Positions 50,501 through 58,488 of a DNA stretch of 64,000 bases are shown in pieces. Location: positions 75,448-139,447 of the forward strand of contig DEJS01000022.1 in NCBI GenBank assembly GCA_002353485.1, in the 5' to 3' direction. This stretch comes from Prevotella sp. UBA2742 (lineage in GTDB: Bacteria; Bacteroidota; Bacteroidia; Bacteroidales; Bacteroidaceae). The notes beneath the pieces were generated by a model that made no database searches, was not told the DNA's origin, and was given only the letters and a program-made list of their open reading frames with translations. The translations under genes were made by a program, and so were the position numbers. Position 1 is the first letter of the stretch. Every line of letters begins with the position of its first letter.

Positions 50501-50741
50501 TGGTGACGGTGTAAGGTCCGCCGTTACGCATACCCTGAATGGTAAAGCGTCCGCTGGTATTGGTGACGGCGTTGTACTTGGTTCCCGAAGGTTCGTGAAC
50601 GGCCTGGATGGTGGCTCCTATCACTTCTTCCTTGGTGTCTTCCATAGTTACCTTACCGCTCAGGGCTGAGGTGGTAACCTGTGCCAGAATGGTTAACACG
50701 GAGGTTAACATCATGGCCATTAATAACAATCTCTTACGCAT
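47517..50741 (-). CDS. Oar-like TonB-dependent outer-membrane receptor
   Basis: A 1,074-residue outer-membrane protein. After the signal peptide (MRKRLLLMAMMLTSVLTILAQ) comes a carboxypeptidase-regulatory-like beta-sandwich (about 27-115), a plug domain (about 125-240, with NFTLDGANLNNNFG) and a large beta-barrel to the C-terminal aromatic residue. The barrel and plug resemble Oar-type receptors rather than SusC; no SusD partner is adjacent. I start at 50741 because a TAATTTTG box at 50772-50779 excludes the upstream codon at 50774. It is followed by the M16 peptidase gene after 18 bases, which hints at a peptide-like ligand. Confidence 0.92.
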   Translation of the reverse strand: MRKRLLLMAMMLTSVLTILAQVTTSALSGKVTMEDTKEEVIGATIQAVHEPSGTKYNAVTNTSGRFTIQGMRNGGPYTVTISYIGYETKTFSNIELDLAETYELNVWLSENSTELSEVVVSGKASKFTAEKTGASTNINNRIIQDLPTVSRGIGDIVKLSPYYGGSNSFAGSSGRSSNFTLDGANLNNNFGLSSDLPGGGMPVSMDAIDEVQVVVSPYDVRQSNFVGGGINAVTKSGTNTFKGTAYFYYTSEDMHGNRVDGKQNAEPNPDEQKTFGFTLGGPIIKDKLFFFANYERTKSENVPTYWHPDATGDGADSKTYTSRTLLSDMNMISQFVKDKYGYDTGSADVYPGGITNNKYLARLDWNINNNHHLALRFNHTNNEKWMTPNASSRDVGGLTSACISINSMAFANTFYSLQNKVTTISADLNSRFGNNISNQLLITYSNMDDPRGSNSSIFPMVEIFKDGDPYMSLGYELFTYNNRVQNKILTVNDNFTYYLGAHKLTAGLNFEHQIAYNSYMRQGTGYYRYASMQDFMEGAAPIGVALAYGYDGETNPQAKVRFNQMGLYLQDEWNALDNLKLTAGIRFDNIAFNKSDLIFNQALYDLDFGGRHLDVGQWPKTHIQISPRIGFAWDVFGNHQLKVRGGTGIFVGRLPLVFFTNMPTNSGMIQNLVIARSGDSRLANFAGGLTTDIAGIRDKLGAPVSMDPNGIIPSSVAGVDRDFKMPQEWKTSLAIDYQVPVSFPLTVTGEFMYTKHINAVNLDNWNQKNPDETWERLQGADNRYLYPANKADWTYHTNYANACVLTNNSKGYGWTASLQLNAEPIKDLRIMAAYTHTVNKEVTGMPGSNASAAWQYLHTVNGPNVIDVRPSSYVTPDRIIANVSYKWGKEHFSLFYSGYSPSGWSYAYSNDLNGDGLAYDLMYIPRDDSEIKFVSDDDRIAFWNYVEQDDYLKNHKGQYAEAYSARAPWVHTFDFKYAHDFDLKIGNTRHKLQLIANIENIGNLLNSKWGVQKYAPGMSNNIIRLLSVAKKENGVPVYRMNTTSDGSYMKSTWDYNHSYGQCWRLQLGVKYYFN

Positions 50742-50850
50742 ATTGATCAATATAAAGTTTGTAATTGGTTGCAAAATTAATTAATTTTTTTGAAACGCAA
50801 TACTTTTTCACCGTTTTATTTTAGGCAAGGGGCTTTTTCGTTGCGTCAGC

Positions 50851-52554
50851 CTATTGCTTTTTGCCCCCCATGCGGGCCTCGACGACGTTGACCACATAGT
50901 CGCCGAGCTTCTCACACTCGTTGATGAGGTCCATATAGATGGTGCCTACGGCGTAGGTGTACTGGTGGTTGTTGATGTCGATGATGTTCTGCGACTTGAG
51001 CTGGTTGCGGTAGTTGTTGATTTCGTGCTCTATGTTGAGTGTACGGTTCATGTCGTAAGCCTCCTTGCGGCCTCCGAGCAGGGCTGTCATCTGAGAGAGG
51101 GCCTGGTCGGTAAGCTCCATCATCTGGTGGATATGGTCGTACTGCTGCTCGGTGAAATGGTGCTGCTTGCCCTGCACCTTGCGCTGCAGGGTACGGGCCA
51201 TCTTATAACAGGAGTCGCCGATGGACTCCAGCTCAGAAATCTCGCGCAGCATGGCGCGTATCTTGCCCTTGGTATCGTCGGAAAGGTGGGCGTCGCCAAC
51301 CTGGTCGAGGTAGCGGGCTATCTCGATTTCCATATTGTCAGAGAGGTCTTCGTACTTCGCAATACGATGAAACACTTTGTCAAAAGTCTGCTCGTTCTTC
51401 TCGGTGAGCAACTCGCGCACCATGCTGAACATAAGCTGCATGCGGTCGGAGAAGGAGCGTATCTCTTTCTGAGCCTCGAGTACGGAGAGTTCAGGGGTCT
51501 TCATAAGGCCCGACTGTATGAAATGCAGGCGGAAGTCTTCCTCTTCGTCGACTTTCTTAGGCTGTACCACCCAGCAGACGAAGCGCTCGATATACTGAAC
51601 AAAGGGAAGGAGCAGCAGCGTGTTGGCGACATTGAACAGCGTATGGAACATGGCCAGTACCACTGAAGTAGATAACGCGAAACGGGCATCGGAGGGTGAG
51701 AGGGCAGCGTCGTAGCCAGACAGCTGGCAGACGATGGAGAAGAAGGGTCTGAAAGCCAGCAGGGCCAGCGTGACGCCGATGAGGTTGACCACGAAATGGG
51801 CAAAGGCAGCCCGTCGGGCCTGTATATTGGCCCTGGCGGCAACGATATTGGCGGTAATGGTGGTACCTATGTTCTCGCCCAGCACGAGCATGATGCCCTG
51901 TTCGATGTGGAGCACGCCCGTGCAGCACAGTACCATGGTGATGGCCATGATGGCTGCCGACGACTGAACACAGAGCGTGAGGATGGTTCCCATGAGGAGG
52001 AAGAAGAGGGTGTTCCAGAAGCCCGTGTCGTTGAACACCTCAAAGTAGTGGGTAAGGAGGGCGGCGGTCTGCGGGTCCTGCATCAGCGAGAAACCGGTAT
52101 CCTTCAGTGTTCCGAGTCCGAGGAAAAGGAAGGACGCGCCGAAGAGGAAGTCGCCCAGAATGCGCCGGCTCTTGATATAGATAAGCACGATGGCAAAGAA
52201 CAGGGCTATGAAGACGTATGGCACGACGTCGCAGGCAAAGCCCAGCGACATGACCCAGGCCGTCACCGTGGTACCGATGTGAGCACCCATGATGACGGAG
52301 ATGGCCTGCAAGAGCGTCATCAGACCGGCATTGACAAAGGAGACCGTCATCAGCGTGGTAGCCGTGGACGACTGTACGGCAGCGGTAACGAACACACCTG
52401 CCAACACGCCGGTAACGCGGTTGGTAGTCATGGCCCCCAGGACATGGCGCAACGGGGAACCGGCCATCTTCTGCAAGGCCTCGCTCATCGACTTCATACC
52501 GAACATCAGCAATGCCAGCGAACCTAACATTTTCAAGAATATCATTATGGACAT
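50851..52554 (-). CDS. Na/phosphate cotransporter family protein with PhoU-like domain
   Basis: A 567-residue membrane transporter of the Na/Pi (PF02690) family. Two inverted Na/Pi repeats are visible through QSSTATTLM (first) and QSSAAIMAIT (second), within about ten membrane helices over residues 1-330. The C-terminal region (about 355-560) is helical and PhoU-like, with EISELESIGDSCYKMA. Family members move phosphate with sodium or act in phosphate homeostasis. Start chosen at 52554 (MSIMIFLKMLGSLALL), since the longer reading adds an unrelated hydrophobic stretch from the divergent promoter region. Divergent from the nucleoside kinase gene with about 70 bases between starts. Confidence 0.9.
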   Translation of the reverse strand: MSIMIFLKMLGSLALLMFGMKSMSEALQKMAGSPLRHVLGAMTTNRVTGVLAGVFVTAAVQSSTATTLMTVSFVNAGLMTLLQAISVIMGAHIGTTVTAWVMSLGFACDVVPYVFIALFFAIVLIYIKSRRILGDFLFGASFLFLGLGTLKDTGFSLMQDPQTAALLTHYFEVFNDTGFWNTLFFLLMGTILTLCVQSSAAIMAITMVLCCTGVLHIEQGIMLVLGENIGTTITANIVAARANIQARRAAFAHFVVNLIGVTLALLAFRPFFSIVCQLSGYDAALSPSDARFALSTSVVLAMFHTLFNVANTLLLLPFVQYIERFVCWVVQPKKVDEEEDFRLHFIQSGLMKTPELSVLEAQKEIRSFSDRMQLMFSMVRELLTEKNEQTFDKVFHRIAKYEDLSDNMEIEIARYLDQVGDAHLSDDTKGKIRAMLREISELESIGDSCYKMARTLQRKVQGKQHHFTEQQYDHIHQMMELTDQALSQMTALLGGRKEAYDMNRTLNIEHEINNYRNQLKSQNIIDINNHQYTYAVGTIYMDLINECEKLGDYVVNVVEARMGGKKQ

Positions 52555-52568
52555 TTTACTGTAAAAAA

Positions 52569-52600
52569 TTTGGTTATTTGCGTACTTATTCGTAACTTTG
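52569..52600 (+). promoter_or_regulatory. Promoter of the nucleoside kinase gene
   Basis: TTTG (52569-52572), 20 bases and TAACTTTG (52593-52600) match the consensus. The ATG at 52625 is 24 bases downstream. Confidence 0.75.
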
Positions 52601-52624
52601 CCCCAACTAAAAACTTTTACGTCT

Positions 52625-54286
52625 ATGGAACAGCAGATTCTTATCCGATGCAAAAATAATAAAAAAACTATGAAAATCAGCATCGGAAGCACACTTTCTG
52701 AGATTTTTTCTGCCTCTGGACTCGAAATGGAGTACGGACCCATCAGTGCACGAGTGAACAACAAGGTGGAGGGAATGCACTACCGCGTGTATAAGCCCAA
52801 GGACATAGAATTCCTGGACTTGCACGACGCATCGGCCATCAGGGCCTATACGCGTACGCTCTTCTTCGTGCTGAACAAGGCGGCTCACGACCTGTGGCCC
52901 CAGTGCACCGTCATCATTGACATTCCTGTCTCGAACGGCTATTATATAGACCTCAGGCTGGACCGCCCGGTAACGCCTGACGATGTACACGAGCTGCGCC
53001 AGCGGATGCAGCAGATTATTGATGCCGACATTCCGATACACCGGCACGAGACCACCACGGAAGAGGCTATCCGCATGTTCTCGGAGTCGAAATCGTTCTC
53101 GAAGGTGAAACTGCTGGTAGGCACAGGGTCGCTGTACACCACCTACTACGACATAGACGGCTATCCTGACTACTACTACGGCTCGCTGCTGACGTCGACA
53201 GGGAAGCTGCACCTGTTCGGGCTGGAATACTACTTCGACGGACTGCTGCTGCGTCTGCCCACACAGCAAGACCCGTCACGACTGGGAGCGTTCATGCGAC
53301 AGGACAAGATGTTTGAGATATTCAAGGAGCATCACTCTTGGCAGGGCATCCTCGGTATGCGCACGGTGGGCGACTTGAACGATGCCATCAAGAAAGGATA
53401 TACCAACAAGCTAATCCAGCTCAGCGAAGCGTTGCAGGAAAAGAAAATCGGCCAGATAGCCGACGAGATAGCCCGCCGGAAGGGTATTAAGATGGTGCTC
53501 ATTGCCGGACCGTCGTCGTCGGGCAAGACCACTACGTGCAAACGGCTCTCGGTGCAGCTGGCCATCAATGGTCTGAAACCTATAGGCATATCGCTGGACG
53601 ACTACTTCCTGAACCGTGAGGAGACGCCTCTTGACGAGAACGGCGACTACGACTTCGAGCATCTGCACGCCTTGAACATTCCTCTGCTCAACGAACAGAT
53701 GAACGCCCTGTTCAAAGGGGAAGAGGTGGAGCTGCCGCGATACAACTTCCACACAGGACAAAGCGAATGGAGCGGAAAGAAACTGCAGCTGAAGGGTAAC
53801 GAAATACTGGTAGTGGAGGGCATCCACGCCCTGAACCCGGAACTGACACAGCAGATTCCGGATGAGAACATCTTCCGCGTCTATGCCTCGGCCCTGACGA
53901 CGATACTGCTGGACAACCACAACTACATACCTACTACTGACAACCGACTGCTGCGCCGCATCATTCGCGACTATAAATACCGTGGTGTATCGGCACAGGA
54001 GACCATTCGCCGGTGGCCCTCGGTGCGTAAGGGAGAGAACAGATGGATATTCCCCTACCAGGAGAATGCCGATGCCATGTTCAACTCGGCCATGCTCTTC
54101 GAGCTGGCCGTCATCAAGCAGCAGGCAGAGCCCTTGCTGGAACAGGTGCCCGAGAACTGTGTGGAATATGCCGAGGCCTATAGGCTGAGGAAGTTCTTAC
54201 GCTACATACACCCCATATCCATGGACCAGATTCCACCTACCTCGCTGCTACGCGAGTTCGTAGGAGGATCGTCGTTCGAATACTAA
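52625..54286 (+). CDS. Nucleoside (uridine-kinase-like) kinase with ThrRS-like N-terminal domains
   Basis: A 553-residue protein joining an N-terminal TGS-like domain (about 1-60) and a ThrRS/AlaRS second-domain-like region (about 60-240, with IDIPVSNGYYIDLRLDRPV) to a C-terminal P-loop kinase of the uridine-kinase/PRK family. The Walker A motif GPSSSGKTTTCKR lies at about 300-312, followed by ISLDDYF (substrate Asp) and NEILVVEGIHALNPEL. Such fusions are common in Bacteroidetes and clostridia; they probably phosphorylate a nucleoside, but the role of the tRNA-synthetase-like part is unknown. Start from the promoter at 52569-52600. Confidence 0.88.
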   Translation: MEQQILIRCKNNKKTMKISIGSTLSEIFSASGLEMEYGPISARVNNKVEGMHYRVYKPKDIEFLDLHDASAIRAYTRTLFFVLNKAAHDLWPQCTVIIDIPVSNGYYIDLRLDRPVTPDDVHELRQRMQQIIDADIPIHRHETTTEEAIRMFSESKSFSKVKLLVGTGSLYTTYYDIDGYPDYYYGSLLTSTGKLHLFGLEYYFDGLLLRLPTQQDPSRLGAFMRQDKMFEIFKEHHSWQGILGMRTVGDLNDAIKKGYTNKLIQLSEALQEKKIGQIADEIARRKGIKMVLIAGPSSSGKTTTCKRLSVQLAINGLKPIGISLDDYFLNREETPLDENGDYDFEHLHALNIPLLNEQMNALFKGEEVELPRYNFHTGQSEWSGKKLQLKGNEILVVEGIHALNPELTQQIPDENIFRVYASALTTILLDNHNYIPTTDNRLLRRIIRDYKYRGVSAQETIRRWPSVRKGENRWIFPYQENADAMFNSAMLFELAVIKQQAEPLLEQVPENCVEYAEAYRLRKFLRYIHPISMDQIPPTSLLREFVGGSSFEY

Positions 54287-54312
54287 AGACTTTATTGCAG
54301 GCTGGTGCTGAA

Positions 54313-54354
54313 AAGAAGAGGAAGAGAGTCAACGACTGCTCTCTTCCTCTTCTT
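54313..54354. terminator. Terminator hairpin overlapping the 3' end of lptB
   Basis: Perfect 16-base arms AAGAAGAGGAAGAGAG (54313-54328) and its complement (54339-54354) with a 10-base loop. The right arm lies inside the lptB coding sequence, forming its Glu-rich tail. A short T-run follows on the minus strand. Confidence 0.75.
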
Positions 54355-55177
54355 CCATCCACTTCTTGCGGCGTAGTTCGTCCATCTTGGCAAAGTCTTT
54401 CTTCTGAAGTACGAAGTTGGAGCCAAGATATTTCTCCTTGACGATAGGATTGACGGCCAACTCCTCGGGAGAGCCCTTAAACAGGATACGTCCTTCGAAA
54501 AGCAGGTAGGCACGGTCGGTGATGTTGAGCGTCTCGTGAACGTTATGGTCAGTAATGAGAATACCGATGTTACGATACTTCAGCTGCCAGACTATCTGCT
54601 GAATGTCTTCCACAGCAATAGGGTCGACACCGGCAAAGGGCTCGTCGAGCATGATGAACTTAGGCTCGATGGCCAGACAGCGGGCTATCTCTGTACGGCG
54701 ACGCTCACCGCCGGAGAGGCGGTCTCCAGTGTTCTTACGCACCTTCCCGAGACGGAACTCTTTGATAAGGCTCTCCAATTTCTCCAGCTGGTAGTCGCGG
54801 GGCTTGCCGGTCATTTCGAGTACGGAAAGGATATTGTCTTCTACCGACATCTTACGGAACACCGAGGCCTCCTGAGCCAGGTAGCCGATGCCGGCACGTG
54901 CACGCTTGTAGACAGGATAGCTGGTAACCTCCTCGTCGCCCAGATAGATATGGCCATCATTGGGCACGATGAGTCCTGTAGTCATATAGAACGACGTGGT
55001 CTTGCCGGCACCGTTTGGACCCAACAATCCTACTATCTCGCCTTGGCGAACGTCAAACGACACGTCGTTGACGACGGTACGCTTGCCATAAATCTTCACC
55101 AGCCCCTCAGTGCGAAGCACCAGACGCTCTGGCTCCTGATGAGGCACGACGGCCTCTGTGTTCATCGTTTCATCCAT
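54329..55177 (-). CDS. lptB: LPS export ABC transporter ATP-binding protein LptB
   Basis: The ATPase that powers lipopolysaccharide extraction from the inner membrane with LptF/G/C. The 282-residue protein has Walker A GPNGAGKTT (about 50-58), the Q-loop QEASVFRKMSVEDNI, the ABC signature LSGGERRRTEIAR, and Walker B FIMLDEPFAGVDP, all close to LptB. It extends about 35 residues beyond the usual length at the C-terminus, ending in a charged tail with five Glu that coincides with a terminator hairpin. A TACCTTTG box at 55186-55193 lies only eight bases before the chosen ATG. The transporter's other subunits are not in the window. Confidence 0.93.
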   Translation of the reverse strand: MDETMNTEAVVPHQEPERLVLRTEGLVKIYGKRTVVNDVSFDVRQGEIVGLLGPNGAGKTTSFYMTTGLIVPNDGHIYLGDEEVTSYPVYKRARAGIGYLAQEASVFRKMSVEDNILSVLEMTGKPRDYQLEKLESLIKEFRLGKVRKNTGDRLSGGERRRTEIARCLAIEPKFIMLDEPFAGVDPIAVEDIQQIVWQLKYRNIGILITDHNVHETLNITDRAYLLFEGRILFKGSPEELAVNPIVKEKYLGSNFVLQKKDFAKMDELRRKKWMEEEEESSR

Positions 55178-55251
55178 ATCGGCTGCAAAGGTACGAAAAA
55201 AAAACATATCAAATTTAACTTTTGAGGATTTTTTGCATCAAAGAAGTGTAT

Positions 55252-55806
55252 ATGACACAGGAAACAGTACAAGAGAAACTGGTGACAATGCTACGCAACG
55301 AGAAGCAACGCGAGACGGGCTTCAGACTGCTGGCCAAGGAATATGGCGAAAAGCTGTACTGGCACATACGTCGTATCGTAGTAGGTCATGACGACGCTGA
55401 GGACGCACTGCAGGAAACACTGATAAAGGCGTATAGCAGCCTGGACCAGTTCAGAGGCGACGGTCAACTGACCACCTGGCTCTACAGCATTGCCACACGC
55501 GAGGCACTGAACCTGCTGAGACGACGGACCCATGTGTGGCAGAGCATAGACGACCTGGCCCCGACACTGACAGCCCGCATGCAGGCAGAAACACCGATGG
55601 ACAGCGACGCGGCTGAAGTGTTGTTCCAGGAAGCACTGCTCACCCTGCCCACCCAGCAGCGGATAGCGTTCAACATGCGTTACTACGACGAACTGAGCTA
55701 CGAAGAGATAGCACGCATCACGGGAAAGAACCAGAATACGCTGAAGGTGAACTACCATCTGGCTGCGGAGAAGATTAAGAATTATTTAAAACAACATACA
55801 AGATGA
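55252..55806 (+). CDS. ECF-type RNA polymerase sigma factor (second cassette)
   Basis: A 184-residue two-domain sigma factor. Region 2 is at about 25-90 (DDAEDALQETLIKAYSSLDQFRG ... LTTWLYSIATREALNLLRR), region 4 at about 125-180 (LPTQQRIAFNMRYYDELSYEEIARITGKNQNTLK). I use the ATG at 55252; the longer reading begins within AT-rich upstream sequence. It overlaps the next gene by four bases (ATGA), and a Spy-like periplasmic protein follows that, so the three look like a signalling unit. The regulon is unknown. Confidence 0.9.
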   Translation: MTQETVQEKLVTMLRNEKQRETGFRLLAKEYGEKLYWHIRRIVVGHDDAEDALQETLIKAYSSLDQFRGDGQLTTWLYSIATREALNLLRRRTHVWQSIDDLAPTLTARMQAETPMDSDAAEVLFQEALLTLPTQQRIAFNMRYYDELSYEEIARITGKNQNTLKVNYHLAAEKIKNYLKQHTR

Positions 55807-56141
55807 AAGACTTTGAGAACATCGACAAACGAATGCCCTATACAGAACGCGAAGGCTACGTCCTGCAATTAGTAGACCGAGCTACGGAGCAGGCCATCAG
55901 TCAGAAGCAGAAAGCCCGCAGGGTGAGCCTAAGGACCAAGATGGCTGTAGCAGCGACAGTGGCGCTCCTACTGGCTGGGGCTGGTATTACGTACCGTCTG
56001 GCCATACAGCCAACGACAACAGGAGTGGCTGAAACAGAGGTAACGGCAAGTCCTGTGGATGACTTCCTGAACTCGCTGTCAGACGAAGACGCCCAGCTGC
56101 TGGCATACTACGGCATAGAAGAGATTCCGGAATATGAATAA
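55803..56141 (+). CDS. Small membrane protein, putative anti-sigma factor
   Basis: A 112-residue protein with a cytoplasmic N-terminus of about 45 residues rich in charged residues, one membrane segment (about 48-66, MAVAATVALLLAGAGITYRL) and a short acidic periplasmic tail. Its start overlaps the stop of the ECF sigma gene, the usual place for an anti-sigma factor, but I see no zinc-binding HxxxCxxC motif or other family signature. Anti-sigma function is an inference from context and topology. Confidence 0.6.
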   Translation: MKDFENIDKRMPYTEREGYVLQLVDRATEQAISQKQKARRVSLRTKMAVAATVALLLAGAGITYRLAIQPTTTGVAETEVTASPVDDFLNSLSDEDAQLLAYYGIEEIPEYE

Positions 56142-56171
56142 TTATGTAAAACTGTAAAACAAGAAAGAAAG

Positions 56172-56711
56172 ATGAGAAAGATTGTAGCAATGATGCTGTT
56201 GATGGTGGCCGCTATGACTGCCTGGGCACAAGACAACAAGAACGATGCACTGAGGGAGAAGTTCTTCAACGCAAGAGTGGATGAGCTGGTCCAAAAGCTG
56301 GAGATGAATGACGAACAGAAAGAGAAGTTTATTCCCGTTTATCGTCGCTACAGCGAGGAGATGCGCTCGGTGATGGGACCGCGTATGAGAGGCAAGAAAG
56401 GACCAAAGGCCAAGGGGAACGACGAGAAAGCGGACAAGTCCCAGCGCGAGCCAATGACCGACGAAGAGAGACTGGCACATACCAAGCAGCGACTGGAACG
56501 CCAGCAGAAGGCTCAGGCAATCAGACTGAAGTACATTGACGAGTTTGCCAAGGTGCTCACAGCCAAACAGGTGAATAAGCTTTACGAAGCAGAAGACCAC
56601 ATCCAGAAGAAACTGATGAACCGCCGTCATCACATGAAACACGGAGACGACAAAGGCCACAAAGGAGACAAGGACGGGAAAAAGAAGTCAGAGCGCAAGA
56701 AAAAAGACTGA
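56172..56711 (+). CDS. Spy/CpxP-like periplasmic protein with charged His/Lys-rich tail
   Basis: A 179-residue exported protein: signal peptide (MRKIVAMMLLMVAAMTAWA), then long helices with NDEQKEKFIPVYRRY (about 47-61) and LTAKQVNKLYEAED (about 130-143), the latter matching the LTxxQ motif of the Spy/CpxP/CnrX fold. The tail (about 147-179) is rich in His and Lys and could bind metal or nucleic acid. It lies 30 bases after the putative anti-sigma gene and ends before a terminator. It may be the periplasmic sensor or a chaperone of the cassette; this is an inference. Confidence 0.6.
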   Translation: MRKIVAMMLLMVAAMTAWAQDNKNDALREKFFNARVDELVQKLEMNDEQKEKFIPVYRRYSEEMRSVMGPRMRGKKGPKAKGNDEKADKSQREPMTDEERLAHTKQRLERQQKAQAIRLKYIDEFAKVLTAKQVNKLYEAEDHIQKKLMNRRHHMKHGDDKGHKGDKDGKKKSERKKKD

Positions 56712-56733
56712 ACGTCAAAGTATTCAAAAAAAA

Positions 56734-56766
56734 GAGCCTACTGCTTGGTAGGCTCATTTTTTATTT
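56734..56766 (+). terminator. Terminator of the second sigma cassette
   Basis: GAGCCTAC (56734-56741) and GTAGGCTC (56748-56755) form an 8-bp stem with a 6-base loop, followed by ATTTTTTATTT. Confidence 0.85.
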
Positions 56767-56784
56767 GTAACTTCGCACCCGATT

Positions 56785-57537
56785 ATGATAAAGTTGCTGC
56801 ATAAATGGCTGACGACACTTGGCAAGTTCGTCATACTGATGGGGCGGACATTCTCTATGCCCGAGCGATTCCGCATGTTCTGGAAGCAGTATGTCAAGGA
56901 GATGGCCCAACTGGGTATCAACTCTATAGGCATTGTGCTTCTTATATCGTTCTTCATCGGTGCCGTCATTTGTATTCAGATGAAGCTGAACATACAGTCG
57001 CCATGGATGCCACGATGGGTGTCGGGCTATACAACACGTGAAATCATGCTGCTGGAGTTCTCGAGTTCTATCATGTGTCTGATACTGGCGGGTAAGGTTG
57101 GGTCGAACATCGCCTCAGAAATAGGCACCATGCGCGTTACACAGCAGATTGACGCACTCGACATTATGGGTGTCAACTCGGCATGTTACCTCATTCTGCC
57201 TAAAATACTAGGCATGATTACCATCATGCCGATTTTGGTTATCTTTTCGTCGGCCATGGGTATCGTAGGTGCCTACGGTACGGCATACATCGCCCACATT
57301 ATTGTGCCTGACGACCTCACACTGGGACTACAGCACTCGTTCCAACCTTGGTTTGTTTGGATGTCCATCATAAAGAGTCTTTTCTTCGCCTTTATCATAT
57401 CGGCTGTTCCCTCTTACTACGGCTACAACGTAGAAGGCGGCTCCGTCAATGTGGGCAAAGCATCAACTGACGCCGTGGTAATGTCATCGGTGCTCATTCT
57501 GTGCTCGGATGTTTTCCTAACCCAACTACTGTCATGA
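56785..57537 (+). CDS. mlaE: MlaE-family ABC transporter permease
   Basis: A 250-residue integral membrane permease of phospholipid-transport (Mla) ABC systems, which help keep the outer membrane asymmetric. Five or six membrane segments are visible, and the family signatures EFSSSIMCLILAGKVGSNIASEIGTMRVTQQIDAL (about 90-125, with the conserved Glu-Ile-Gly-Thr-Met) and PSYYGYNVEGGSVNVGKAST are clear. It overlaps the ATPase gene by four bases (ATGA). The MCE-domain protein (MlaD) is not in the window. TAACTTCG 10 bases upstream may be a weak promoter element. Confidence 0.93.
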   Translation: MIKLLHKWLTTLGKFVILMGRTFSMPERFRMFWKQYVKEMAQLGINSIGIVLLISFFIGAVICIQMKLNIQSPWMPRWVSGYTTREIMLLEFSSSIMCLILAGKVGSNIASEIGTMRVTQQIDALDIMGVNSACYLILPKILGMITIMPILVIFSSAMGIVGAYGTAYIAHIIVPDDLTLGLQHSFQPWFVWMSIIKSLFFAFIISAVPSYYGYNVEGGSVNVGKASTDAVVMSSVLILCSDVFLTQLLS

Positions 57538-58304
57538 TAGAAGTCAAGAACCTATATAAGAGCTTTGACGAGATCGAGGTACTAAAGGACATCTCGACTG
57601 TCTTTGAGGATGGCAAGACCAATCTCATCATTGGTCAGTCAGGATCGGGTAAAACGGTATTGATGAAGAACCTTGTAGGGCTCTTTGACCCCACGCGAGG
57701 GCAGATACTATACGATGGACGTGACTTCGTGCGCATGTCGAAACAAGAAAAGGTACACATGCGACGCGAGATGGGCATGATATTCCAGTCGGCAGCACTC
57801 TTCGACTCGCTCACTGTCTTAGAGAACGTGATGTTCCCTCTGGATATGTTCTCTTCGATGACCCTACGCGAGCGCCAGAAGAGGGCAATGGAATGTCTGG
57901 ACCGTGTCAACCTGGTAGGAGCCGACGAGAAATACCCTGGCGAGATAAGCGGAGGTATGCAGAAACGCGTAGCCATCGCGCGCGCCATCGCACTAAACCC
58001 CAAGTACCTGTTCTGCGACGAGCCTAACTCAGGACTGGACCCTAAGACATCGCTCGTCATTGACGAACTGCTACACTCTATAACACGTGAGTTCAACATG
58101 ACAACTATTATCAATACCCACGACATGAACTCCGTAATGGGAATAGGAGAAAACATTATCTTCATCTACGAGGGCCATAAGGAGTGGCAGGGTGTATCTT
58201 CGGAGATTATGAACTCTACCAACAAGCGACTAACCGACTTCATCTTCGCCAGTGACCTGCTGAAGGAGATGCGCGAGGCTGTCACTCACCATCATTTCGA
58301 ATAA
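57534..58304 (+). CDS. mlaF: MlaF-family ABC transporter ATP-binding protein
   Basis: The ATPase partner of MlaE. It is 256 residues long with Walker A GQSGSGKT (about 33-40), the signature ISGGMQKRVAIARAI (MlaF typically has SGGM), Walker B YLFCDEPNSGLDP, and THDMNSV with the switch His. The ATG at 57534 overlaps the permease stop (ATGA) and is preferred over an upstream codon at 57501. It is the last gene of this two-gene unit; the substrate is most likely phospholipid, based on family. Confidence 0.94.
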   Translation: MIEVKNLYKSFDEIEVLKDISTVFEDGKTNLIIGQSGSGKTVLMKNLVGLFDPTRGQILYDGRDFVRMSKQEKVHMRREMGMIFQSAALFDSLTVLENVMFPLDMFSSMTLRERQKRAMECLDRVNLVGADEKYPGEISGGMQKRVAIARAIALNPKYLFCDEPNSGLDPKTSLVIDELLHSITREFNMTTIINTHDMNSVMGIGENIIFIYEGHKEWQGVSSEIMNSTNKRLTDFIFASDLLKEMREAVTHHHFE

Positions 58305-58377
58305 GCAAAGAGCATGCCTCGGCATATTTGACACAAGTCAACAATTTGGCTGTTAGCGCGAACAAGCAGCCGTTTAA

Positions 58378-58409
58378 TTTGCACATCCATGGGAATTATT
58401 GTACCTTTG
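58378..58409 (+). promoter_or_regulatory. Promoter of the 31-codon gene
   Basis: TTTG (58378-58381), 20 bases and TACCTTTG (58402-58409) match the consensus exactly. Confidence 0.8.
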
Positions 58410-58488
58410 CATTGTCAAAACAAAGGAAAAGGTCTAAGCGAGGGCCTGTCAATATAAAGGATAACAATAGAAAAGAAAGGGTAAAAAG

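Noticed and set aside
48354..50669. A 771-codon open frame on the plus strand opposite the TonB-dependent receptor gene
   Set aside because: It mirrors the receptor's codon bias, has a Val/Gly/Ala-rich composition without any motif, no promoter, and the receptor on the other strand is unmistakable.
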